DNA from: an uncultured Oscillospiraceae bacterium | GTDB lineage: Bacteria > Bacillota > Clostridia > Oscillospirales > Acutalibacteraceae | Direction: 5' to 3' | Assembly: GCA_900550095.1 (NCBI GenBank) | Contig: URRG01000105.1 | Location: forward strand, 1 to 7,396 | Length of the DNA stretch: 7,396 bases | Part shown: positions 1 to 5,377 of the stretch, piece after piece | Numbering within the stretch: the stretch's first letter is position 1 | Layout: each line of letters opens with the position of its first letter | Notes under the pieces: generated by a model | What the model saw: the letters and a program-made list of their open reading frames with translations, nothing else | Databases searched by the model: none | What the model was told of the DNA's origin: nothing | Translations under genes and position numbers: made by a program

Positions 1-518
1 TGCAGAATACGGATGCCTCGGAAAACCCGCACTACATTGCAAACGGCCAGGAAATCCCGCACGCCCCGCTCAAACTCCGGATCCGTCAGGCGGCAGTTGG
101 TCATGTATGTAAAAGGCACCTGGAAGCGCCGCAGCACCTTTCCCGTGGCGAAAAGGCCGCACTGGCTGTCTCTCAAACGGATTCCGTTCTCGTCGGGCCG
201 CTCATCCCTGGGCCCCCAAAGCAAAACGGGAACATGTAAAGCCTTTGCCAGCCGGGCGACCACATATTCTGTGCCGAAATTGCAATGAGGAACGAAAAGG
301 CCGTTTACCCCTTCCTTTTGAAATTTCGCCAAGATGGGGGCTACGTCCCCGTCGTCATACAAAAGCCCTTCGCTGTTGATGTCGTCGATGTCCACCAGCT
401 CCACACCCATCTGCAGGAGCTTATCCTTTGTGAGACCCCGGTATTTGATGGCATCCGGAGCGCTGAAAATGCTGCGCCTGGTGGGGGCGTATCCCAGCTT
501 GATCCTTGCGCCTTTCAT
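1..518 (-). CDS. L-fucose/L-arabinose isomerase-like protein (COG2407 type), N-terminal part, cut by window edge
   Basis: The frame stays open from an ATG at 518-516 to the window edge, giving 172 codons; the C-terminal part lies outside. An SD-like AGAGGG lies about 7 bases before the ATG. The protein begins MKGARIKLGYAPTRR and carries VELVDID (about 50-56), FVPHCNFGTE (about 85-94), VLLWGPRDE (about 108-116), the stretch LRDSQCGLFAT and FTYMTNCR. This combination is typical of the N-terminal domain of the fucose/arabinose isomerase-like family, enzymes or relatives that interconvert aldoses and ketoses. Metal and active-site residues of that family sit mainly in the missing part, so the substrate cannot be told. 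It follows the LacI-type regulator on the same strand after a 122-base gap that holds a palindrome and a -10-like site, so it may have its own promoter. The family call is firm; a role in uronate or deoxysugar use is inferred from the neighbours. Confidence 0.85.
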   Translation of the reverse strand, partial: MKGARIKLGYAPTRRSIFSAPDAIKYRGLTKDKLLQMGVELVDIDDINSEGLLYDDGDVAPILAKFQKEGVNGLFVPHCNFGTEYVVARLAKALHVPVLLWGPRDERPDENGIRLRDSQCGLFATGKVLRRFQVPFTYMTNCRLTDPEFERGVRDFLAVCNVVRVFRGIRIL

Positions 519-544
519 AGAAAATCCCTCTTTCTGTTTTTGTA

Positions 545-550
545 GTTATA
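545..550 (-). promoter_or_regulatory. Candidate -10 element for the isomerase-like gene
   Basis: Read leftward, TATAAC lies at 550-545 and would place transcription start near 538, some 20 bases before the ATG at 518 with the SD in between. No good -35 hexamer is found 16-18 bases upstream, so any promoter here would need an activator. The palindrome at 570-598 lies just upstream of this site. Read-through from the regulator gene is the alternative. Confidence 0.35.
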
Positions 551-569
551 TCTCGCAAATATGGACTAC

Positions 570-598
570 GCTTTGCGGGCCCTTACGGCGCGCAAAGC
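570..598. repeat. Strong imperfect palindrome between the LacI-type gene and the isomerase-like gene
   Basis: GCTTTGCG at 570-577 pairs with CGCAAAGC at 591-598. After one G.G mismatch, GCC 579-581 pairs with GGC 587-589 around a 5-base loop, giving 11 pairs in all. On the minus strand it is not followed by a T-run, so it is not a normal intrinsic terminator. Its position, upstream of the candidate -10 of the isomerase-like gene, suits a protein-binding site or an RNA hairpin in a read-through transcript. A further TTTGCG half (minus strand, 559-554) lies nearby. Confidence 0.5.
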
Positions 599-640
599 CG
601 GAAACTATTCGTGTATTAACCGCCGGAGCGTTCTCATCCT

Positions 641-1693
641 TTATTCCGGATTTTCCGGGGCGGCCTCACCCTTTTGCAAGGTTCTCCGGTCAAGAACGCT
701 TCCTCTTTCCACAAAGGAGCTGCAGATCTGGATTTTCGCCTTATAGGCCTCCCCTTCATCCTTCCGCATCAGTTCCAGAAGCCGGCGCACAGCGGCGCAG
801 CCCATCTGCCGGTTATACACCCGGATGGTGGTCAGGGGCGGATCTGAAATAGCGCAGAAGGGCAGGTCGTCGAATCCCACCACAGAGACATCCTCCGGCA
901 CCCGGAAGCCCGCCTGCTGCAGAGCGCGCACAGCCCCCAGAGCGATCATGTCGTTATCGGCGAAAAAAGCCGTAGGCAGCTTCGGCTTTTTCAGAAGCGC
1001 CGCCGCCATGTCCTCACAGGCCCCCTCCATGCTGGGCCGCAGCCGGAAGATCTGCTCCGGGCTGCAGGAGAGGCCGTTTTCGTGAAGCGCCCTGCGGTAC
1101 CCTTCGGAACGGTAATAAAAATTCTTGATGGGATAGCTGCTTTGCAGATAGCCGATCTCTCTGTGGCCCATAGAGGCCAGGTACGAGACAGCCTTTAAGG
1201 CCGCATCCGTGTTATCGATCAGGACGGCGTTAAAGGGGAGCTCCTCATACCAATTATCCAGCATCACCACCGGCGACCGGGCCTTCAGGAATGCCTTTGC
1301 CTCCTCTGGGGAGAGCTCTGTGGCAAGAATCAAAAGGGCGGAGGAGGGATCGTTCAGAAGCTCCTCCAGCCGTTCCTCATATTCCGGATCCTCCCGGCGG
1401 AGATTATAAAACACCGTTTCATAGCCGGAATTGCGGCTTTCCTCCTCTACTCCCGCTATCAGAGACGCGAAAAAGGGGGAATCGTTCACCACCTCTCCCC
1501 CAGCTTTATAAATGACCAGGCGGATGCTCTCCACCCGGCTTTCGGAAAGGTAGCCCGTTTCCCGGGCCGCCTTCAGAATGATTTCCACCGTTTCCCGGCT
1601 GACGCCCCGCTTGTTGCGCAGCGCGTTGGAGACCGTGGCGGAAGAAAATCCCGTCAGCTCGCTGATCGTCTTGATGCTGGCCTTCCCTTTCAA
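641..1693 (-). CDS. LacI/GalR-family transcriptional regulator without a canonical hinge helix
   Basis: A DNA-binding repressor or activator of 350 residues, predicted cytoplasmic, that should respond to a sugar-type ligand. The start is TTG at 1693-1691 because AAAGGAGG (minus strand, 1708-1701) lies 7 bases ahead and the product then begins MKGKASIKTISELTG, right at the helix-turn-helix; the open frame further upstream crosses the promoter and terminator. Residues 6-30 form the HTH (SSATVSNALRNKRGVS), with VSRETVEIILKAARETGY completing the DNA-binding bundle. Residues 57-335 are the periplasmic-binding-protein-like ligand domain, with SMGHREIGYL (174-183), FFADNDMIALGAVRAL (243-258) and VPEDVSVVGFDDLPF (265-279). 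The usual hinge segment (ARSL-type helix) between HTH and ligand domain is absent: GYLSESRVES leads straight into IRLVIYK. It sits downstream of the uxuAB terminator with its own promoter and is the likely local controller of hexuronate genes; that link is inference from position. Confidence 0.9.
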   Translation of the reverse strand: MKGKASIKTISELTGFSSATVSNALRNKRGVSRETVEIILKAARETGYLSESRVESIRLVIYKAGGEVVNDSPFFASLIAGVEEESRNSGYETVFYNLRREDPEYEERLEELLNDPSSALLILATELSPEEAKAFLKARSPVVMLDNWYEELPFNAVLIDNTDAALKAVSYLASMGHREIGYLQSSYPIKNFYYRSEGYRRALHENGLSCSPEQIFRLRPSMEGACEDMAAALLKKPKLPTAFFADNDMIALGAVRALQQAGFRVPEDVSVVGFDDLPFCAISDPPLTTIRVYNRQMGCAAVRRLLELMRKDEGEAYKAKIQICSSFVERGSVLDRRTLQKGEAAPENPE

Positions 1694-1700
1694 AGCTATT

Positions 1701-1708
1701 CCTCCTTT
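1701..1708 (-). promoter_or_regulatory. Shine-Dalgarno site that fixes the TTG start of the LacI-type gene
   Basis: AAAGGAGG read on the minus strand, 7 bases before TTG at 1693-1691. It is the only strong SD near the start of the HTH domain; no comparable site precedes the upstream methionine codons in the same frame. Confidence 0.85.
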
Positions 1709-1725
1709 CTGCAAAAGCGCTGCCT

Positions 1726-1741
1726 CCGGGAACGTTCTGGG
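1726..1741. promoter_or_regulatory. Palindrome with central CG in the regulator leader, possible operator
   Basis: GAACGTTC (1730-1737) is a perfect 8-base palindrome, and CC (1726-1727) and GG (1740-1741) extend the symmetry after two unmatched positions on each side. LacI-family operators are often 14-20 base palindromes centred on CG, so this could be an autoregulatory site. It lies about 100 bases downstream of the predicted start point, in the transcribed leader. No second perfect copy was found in the window. Confidence 0.25.
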
Positions 1742-1804
1742 CACAGGCTTTCCCTTTCTAATAGGAAAAAGTCCCTCAGATGGCACTTCGCACTTTCCTA
1801 AAAA

Positions 1805-1826
1805 TTTATATAAATTTTTATATAAA
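1805..1826. repeat. Two perfect TTTATATAAA palindromes 12 bases apart, candidate operator
   Basis: TTTATATAAA occurs at 1805-1814 and again at 1817-1826. Each is self-complementary, and the 12-base spacing puts them close to one helical turn apart. They lie just downstream of the predicted start point of the regulator promoter, a usual place for a repressor site. The core TTATATAAA recurs at 5144-5152 in the uxuA/antiporter control region. AT-rich promoter composition alone could also produce this. Confidence 0.35.
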
Positions 1827-1841
1827 GTTTTTCTTTTGTTA

Positions 1842-1870
1842 AGTATACCAGTTCCCTGCCTTCTTTTCAA
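1842..1870 (-). promoter_or_regulatory. Promoter of the LacI-type regulator gene (sigma-A type, extended -10)
   Basis: Read leftward: -35 TTGAAA at 1870-1865, a 17-base spacer, and -10 TATACT at 1847-1842 preceded by TGG, which makes an extended -10. Transcription would start near 1835, giving a leader of about 140 bases before the TTG start at 1693. It lies directly downstream of the uxuAB terminator, so the regulator is a separate transcription unit. This is the best-matching promoter in the window. Confidence 0.75.
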
Positions 1871-1960
1871 CAAAAACTTCCCCGAAAACAAAGATTTCTT
1901 TTCTCCGCTCTTTGTTCCACTTTCCAAAGGACAGCATCGGGCCGGCATACTCCCCGGTTT

Positions 1961-2008
1961 CAACAAAAATCCCCATCCGAAGCCTGCAATATCTTCAGAT
2001 GGGGATTT
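1961..2008 (-). terminator. Rho-independent terminator of the uxuAB operon
   Basis: On the minus strand a 16-base arm (2008-1993, beginning AAATCCCCATC) pairs with the arm at 1982-1967 (ending GATGGGGATTT): 15 Watson-Crick pairs and one G.U, around a 10-base loop. The T-run ATTTTTGTTG follows. It lies about 100 bases after the uxuB stop codon and ahead of the regulator promoter, so it closes the uxuA-uxuB transcript. In the other direction the T-run is broken, and no rightward gene ends here. Confidence 0.9.
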
Positions 2009-2107
2009 GCTCTTTAATAGCGTGCCCTCCTCACGGTATTCTGTTGTTTCTGCTGTAGTAAAATCTTTCAAGCTTTCCGGCTCTGCTCACGCTTGGAACT
2101 GCTGTTT

Positions 2108-3727
2108 TTAAAAAGAAGCAGTATACTTCCGGAGTGCAGCTTCCACTGCGCCCTTACCGGCGGAAAGCTCCCTGAAATACTGAAGCACCCGCTCGCCCAA
2201 ACCTGCCGCAAACAGATCCACTCCGAAAATGGAGGCGTCTCTCAAAATGGGGGTAAGAACTTCTTCCGCTCTTTCCGTATGGCCCAGAGAGAATTTTCCA
2301 AGAACGGGAGAAAGGTTTTCCAGCAGCGGATCCGGGCTGGGCGTAAAGGGCTCGCCCATATCGTCCACCGCCATCAGATACCGGAGCCATCCGGCATACA
2401 CCAGCGGGATCCCCACAAGGTCCTCTACCCGGAGAGAGGGGGAGGTCCGATATGCTTTCACGGTTTCCCCAAAGCGGATGGAAAGCTTTTGAGAGGTATC
2501 CGTGGCGATCCGCTGGGGAGTATCCGGCATGAAGGGGTTAGGAATACGGACATTGAGCACCGTATCCAGAAATTCCCTGGGGGAGAGGATCCCGGGATCC
2601 GTCACGACAGGGAGGCCCTCTATATACCCGATGCGCTCCACAAGCTTTTTCAGAAGAGGATTTTTCATCTCCTCAGAGATCAGCGTATACCCGAGAAGGC
2701 AGCCGTAAACCGCCAGAGCCGTATGGAGAGGATTCAGGCAGGTGCAGACCTTCATGCGCTCGCAGTCGTTGACGGTCTCCCGGCTGGTGAAGATAAATCC
2801 GGTCTTTTCCAATGCCGGCCTTCCGTTGGGGAAGCTGTCCTCAATAACGAGATACTCGCATTCCTCCGCGTTTACAAAGGGAGCCGTATAGGTGTGTTTT
2901 CCCGTGACCACCGGCTCCATGGCGGAAACGCCGTCCTCCTTGAGGCGCTTTTCCACAGAAGCGTCCGGCCTGGGGGTAATCTTATCGATCATCGTCCAGG
3001 GGAAGGATACCTTTGCAGGATCCTTCACATAGGCGCAGAAGCCCGTTTTCGCTGCGCCGCTTTTCTCCCAGGCCTCTGCAAATGCCCACACAGCCCCGAA
3101 GAGCTTTTCCCCGTTGTGGGAACAGTTATCCATGCTCACCATGGCAAGAGGACTGCCGCCCGCCAGGAAGCGCTCGTAAAGCAGGGCGGCGATCTTCCCC
3201 ATATAGCTTGCGGGGGCGCTGGGGCCGCTGCGGAAATCCTCCGCCACATCCGGCAAAAGATCTCCCCGGCCGTTATACAGGCTGTAGCCCTTTTCCGTTA
3301 TGGTGAAGCTCACAAGCTGCAGGGATTCCATCCGGAAAATCTCCCGCAGGCGGGCAAAGCCGGAATCCTTGGCGTCCACAGCGCTTACAGCCTCCGCCAC
3401 GCTTCCCACTACGGTCTTCTCCATGCTTCCGTCCGCCTTCAGCGTCACCAGAATGCTCAGATCGTCATAGGGCGCATATACGGAAGAAATGATTTCCCCG
3501 TCAAACCCTTCCGCTACAACGATTCCCTTCCGGAGAACTTCTTCGTTCAGAAGCCGCTGGGCCCCATTAGCCTGGAAAGCTCGGAATATATTTCCGGCTC
3601 CAAAATGCACCCAGAAGGGCGCTTCCCTTGTGAGGCGGATCATCTCCTGCCGATCATATTGCGGCAGAGCATAACCCATTTTTTCCCATTCCTGCCTGTT
3701 TTTCAGGCCTGCATTGCTCAGTTCCAC
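2108..3727 (-). CDS. uxuB: Fructuronate reductase / D-mannonate oxidoreductase (mannitol dehydrogenase family)
   Basis: A 539-residue cytosolic NAD(H)-dependent enzyme of the long-chain polyol dehydrogenase family, expected to reduce D-fructuronate to D-mannonate, the substrate of UxuA encoded just upstream. The start is GTG at 3727-3725: AAAGGTGG (minus strand, 3743-3736) lies 8 bases ahead, and the product begins MELSNAGLKN. A GTG 12 bases further up overlaps the SD and is rejected. Visible motifs: dinucleotide-binding HFGAGNIFRAF (41-51); SMDNCSHNG (198-206); PWTMIDKITPRP (243-254), a family signature; MKVCTCLNPLH (325-335). Lys326, Asn332 and His335, with Asn201, are candidates for the family's catalytic Lys/Asn/His set, though one residue more separates Lys and Asn than in Pseudomonas mannitol dehydrogenase as I recall it. 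Length fits the family. The uxuA neighbour supports UxuB over tagaturonate reductase or mannitol dehydrogenase. Confidence 0.92.
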   Translation of the reverse strand: MELSNAGLKNRQEWEKMGYALPQYDRQEMIRLTREAPFWVHFGAGNIFRAFQANGAQRLLNEEVLRKGIVVAEGFDGEIISSVYAPYDDLSILVTLKADGSMEKTVVGSVAEAVSAVDAKDSGFARLREIFRMESLQLVSFTITEKGYSLYNGRGDLLPDVAEDFRSGPSAPASYMGKIAALLYERFLAGGSPLAMVSMDNCSHNGEKLFGAVWAFAEAWEKSGAAKTGFCAYVKDPAKVSFPWTMIDKITPRPDASVEKRLKEDGVSAMEPVVTGKHTYTAPFVNAEECEYLVIEDSFPNGRPALEKTGFIFTSRETVNDCERMKVCTCLNPLHTALAVYGCLLGYTLISEEMKNPLLKKLVERIGYIEGLPVVTDPGILSPREFLDTVLNVRIPNPFMPDTPQRIATDTSQKLSIRFGETVKAYRTSPSLRVEDLVGIPLVYAGWLRYLMAVDDMGEPFTPSPDPLLENLSPVLGKFSLGHTERAEEVLTPILRDASIFGVDLFAAGLGERVLQYFRELSAGKGAVEAALRKYTASF

Positions 3728-3735
3728 AGCAAAAG

Positions 3736-3743
3736 CCACCTTT
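3736..3743 (-). promoter_or_regulatory. Shine-Dalgarno site that decides the uxuB start
   Basis: AAAGGTGG on the minus strand lies 8 bases before GTG at 3727-3725. The upstream in-frame GTG at 3739-3737 falls inside this SD, so translation most likely begins at the downstream GTG. Confidence 0.75.
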
Positions 3744-3748
3744 CAAAG

Positions 3749-3768
3749 GGCCGGGTATATTCCCGGCC
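3749..3768 (-). repeat. Intercistronic hairpin between uxuA and uxuB
   Basis: GGCCGGG (3749-3755) and CCCGGCC (3762-3768) form a perfect 7-pair GC stem with a 6-base AT loop. It begins 5 bases after the uxuA stop and ends 5 bases before the uxuB SD. No T-run follows on the minus strand, so it should not terminate. It may protect the upstream mRNA end or set the relative amounts of the two enzymes. Confidence 0.65.
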
Positions 3769-3773
3769 GCCCC

Positions 3774-4847
3774 TTATTTACGATTCTGACTTTTCTCAAT
3801 AGCCTCCCAGAGGCCATTCAGATAGGCGGCCCCCAACGCCCTGTCGTAAAGGCCATAGCCCGGCATGGCCACCTCGCCCCAGATCATCCGGCCGTGATCC
3901 GGGCGGACAGGCCCCTCAAAGCCAATGTCATAAAGCGCCCTCATGATCTCATACATATCGAAGCTGCCGTCGGAGGAAAGGTGAGCCGCTTCCTCAAAAT
4001 CCCCGGGGAAATTATGCTTCAGGTTCCGCACATGGGCGAAATGGATGCGTCCCTTCAAAGCGCGGATCATGCCCGGCAGGTCGTTCTCCGGATTAGTGCC
4101 GTAGGACCCCGCGCAGAAGGTCACGCCATTGTGGGGGTCGTCCACCATCTTCATCATGCGCTCAAGGTTGGGCAGGCAGGTGATGATCCTGGGCAGGCCG
4201 AATACGCTCCAAGCCGGGTCATCCGGGTGGATAGCCATGCGGATATCGTATCGGTTGCAGACTGGCATGATGGCTTCCAGGAAATATTTCAGGTTGGAGA
4301 AAAGCTTTTCCTCGTCCACATTCTTATAAAGGGTAAAGAGCTCCTTGATTTTCGCCATACGCTCCGGCTCCCAGCCCGGCATCACATATCCGTTGGAATC
4401 CCCCGAGATGGAATCAAACATTTTTTCCGGATCCAGAGCGTCGATGGCCTTCTGGCTGTAGGCCAGAACGGTGGAACCGTCCGGCCGGACGCGGGCCAGC
4501 TCCGTGCGGGTCCAGTCGAAAACGGGCATGAAATTATAGCACACCATATGGATATCCTCTTTGCCCAGGTTTTCCAGGGTGCGGATATAGTTTTCGATGT
4601 AACGGTCCCTTTCCGGAAGTCCGATTTTAATGGCATCGTGGATGTTCACACTTTCGATACCCGAAATATGAAGTCCGCTGGCCTCCACTTCCTCCTTCAA
4701 TGCATGTATTCTCGCCTGCTCCCAAAGGTCTCCGGGAGCCGTATCGTAAAGAGTGGTGATCACGCCCGTCACACCCGGGATCTGGCGGATCTGCTGCAGC
4801 GTGACAGAATCGAAGCGGCTGCCGTACCAGCGCAATGTCATTTCCAT
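3774..4847 (-). CDS. uxuA: D-mannonate dehydratase
   Basis: A 357-residue cytosolic metal-dependent lyase that dehydrates D-mannonate to 2-keto-3-deoxy-D-gluconate in hexuronate catabolism. The length matches the Gram-positive UxuA type, shorter than the enterobacterial form (about 394 residues). The ATG at 4847-4845 is preceded by GGAGG (4860-4856) at 8 bases. Visible motifs along the TIM-barrel fold: LRWYG (5-9), GIESVNIHDAIK (63-74), YNFMPVFDWTRT (104-115), MAIHPDDP (204-211), TFCAGSYGTNPEND (243-256), IHFAHVRN (268-275) and RPDHGR (315-320). From family knowledge, His207, Cys245, His272 and Asp317 are the probable metal ligands, with His318 next to the substrate; all are present, so the enzyme should be active. 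It is the first gene of the operon, 46 bases ahead of uxuB, with a long GC-rich leader. Confidence 0.96.
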   Translation of the reverse strand: MEMTLRWYGSRFDSVTLQQIRQIPGVTGVITTLYDTAPGDLWEQARIHALKEEVEASGLHISGIESVNIHDAIKIGLPERDRYIENYIRTLENLGKEDIHMVCYNFMPVFDWTRTELARVRPDGSTVLAYSQKAIDALDPEKMFDSISGDSNGYVMPGWEPERMAKIKELFTLYKNVDEEKLFSNLKYFLEAIMPVCNRYDIRMAIHPDDPAWSVFGLPRIITCLPNLERMMKMVDDPHNGVTFCAGSYGTNPENDLPGMIRALKGRIHFAHVRNLKHNFPGDFEEAAHLSSDGSFDMYEIMRALYDIGFEGPVRPDHGRMIWGEVAMPGYGLYDRALGAAYLNGLWEAIEKSQNRK

Positions 4848-5107
4848 TGATGATTCCTCCGTTATCTGTTTTATTTTTGCGCGCAGGGGCCCCGCGCGTC
4901 CCGATCCCCCTGCCCCTCTTTCCTTCCGCGCAGCGGCGGCAAAAGCCGCTCAGGACCAGGAGAGCCGGAAAGGCAGGGTGCAGAAGCGCAGCGCCGCAGG
5001 ACTGCAGAGGCGCGGGGCCGCAGAGACGTAAGCCTGCGGGACAGCAGAAGGCCCGCTTTCGTTTTTCGGCCCATTCCGCGCGCCCATGCGGAATGCTCCC
5101 TGTTTTG
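4848..5107 (-). other. Long GC-rich structured leader of uxuA
   Basis: This stretch between the predicted uxuA start point (near 5107) and the ATG holds no convincing gene. It is very GC-rich and full of inverted repeats: CATTCCGC 5072-5079 with GCGGAATG 5088-5095; CCGCAG 5018-5023 with CTGCGG 5034-5039; GCGCC 4991-4995 with GGCGC 5009-5013; GCGGC 4936-4940 with GCCGC 4945-4949 around AAAA; and a stem at 4879-4884/4894-4899 about 20 bases before the SD. None is followed by a T-run in the direction of transcription. It is probably an untranslated structured leader; no known riboswitch pattern was recognised. Confidence 0.45.
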
Positions 5108-5113
5108 GTTTCT

Positions 5114-5142
5114 ATTATACCTGCAACCACGGCGATTTAGTT
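5114..5142 (-). promoter_or_regulatory. Candidate uxuA promoter, proximal
   Basis: A perfect -10 TATAAT lies at 5119-5114 on the minus strand. The hexamer 17 bases upstream (AACTAA, 5142-5137) is a poor -35, which suggests dependence on an activator or on relief of repression. Transcription would start near 5107, about 260 bases before the uxuA ATG. Confidence 0.55.
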
Positions 5143-5152
5143 CTTATATAAA

Positions 5153-5181
5153 ATTATATCATCTATTGCGAGATTTGTTTT
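5153..5181 (-). promoter_or_regulatory. Candidate uxuA promoter, distal, extended -10
   Basis: TGATATAAT at 5161-5153 on the minus strand is a perfect extended -10; the hexamer 17 bases upstream is AAAACA (5181-5176), a partial -35. It lies 39 bases behind the proximal -10. The AT-rich core TTATATAAAATTATAT (5144-5159), which resembles the repeats at the regulator promoter, overlaps it and could be an operator. Confidence 0.4.
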
Positions 5182-5202
5182 CCAGCCCGATTTCCGTATA
5201 TC
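5175..5202 (+). promoter_or_regulatory. Weak candidate promoter for the antiporter gene
   Basis: TTGTTT (5175-5180), a 16-base spacer and TATATC (5197-5202) is the best rightward match in the divergent region, though only 3/6 and 4/6 to consensus. It would give a leader of about 170 bases before the GTG at 5378, covering the hairpins described there. Confidence 0.3.
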
Positions 5203-5206
5203 CATA

Positions 5207-5377
5207 TGTGGGCATCACCGCGTCTTCCCACAGGCCCGGAATGCGGCGGGACGTTTCCCCTGGGGAAAATCACTCCGGGCAGTCCCCGGGATTTTAACCG
5301 TATCTTTATCGCAGGCCCCAAAGCCTCACACCGCTTTTATCCGTCATCCTGTATGATAGGCGGTGAGGTGAGGCATT
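5207..5377 (+). promoter_or_regulatory. Structured leader of the antiporter gene with a helix covering its SD
   Basis: No gene is supported here. Read rightward there are successive inverted repeats: TGTGGG 5207-5212 with CCCACA 5227-5232; TTTCCC 5254-5259 with GGGAAA 5263-5268; and CCGGG 5275-5279 with CCCGG 5285-5289, followed by ATTTT. Last, GCCTCACACCGC 5323-5334 is fully complementary to 5360-5374 apart from a 3-base AGG bulge: 12 pairs around a 25-base loop. The last helix contains the antiporter SD (GGTGAGGTGAGG) and ends 3 bases before its GTG. This is the layout expected of translational control; the ligand or factor is unknown and no known riboswitch class was recognised. Confidence 0.55.

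Noticed and set aside
570..598. Palindrome as terminator of the regulator gene
   Set aside because: No T-run follows in the leftward direction; kept as a palindrome of unknown role.
1694..2071. N-terminal extension of the LacI-type frame to an ATG at 2071
   Set aside because: The extension crosses the regulator's own promoter and the uxuAB terminator, and the strong SD with TTG at 1693 gives a normal family N-terminus.
2093..3802. Long rightward open frame (569 codons) opposite uxuB
   Set aside because: It mirrors uxuB almost end to end, has no recognisable domain, and its His/Arg/Pro-rich product is what the reverse complement of a GC-rich gene gives.
3714..4850. Long rightward open frame (378 codons) opposite uxuA
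   Set aside because: It is antisense to a clear mannonate dehydratase, has no protein family character, and no convincing SD was seen.
4879..4899. GC hairpin near the uxuA SD as an intrinsic terminator or attenuator
   Set aside because: In the direction of uxuA transcription it is followed by an A-rich, not T-rich, stretch; the T-run lies on the wrong side.
4627..5130. Leftward frames in the uxuA leader (167 and 67 codons)
   Set aside because: They are Arg/Pro/Ala-rich and without family resemblance or SD; the longer one overlaps uxuA out of frame.
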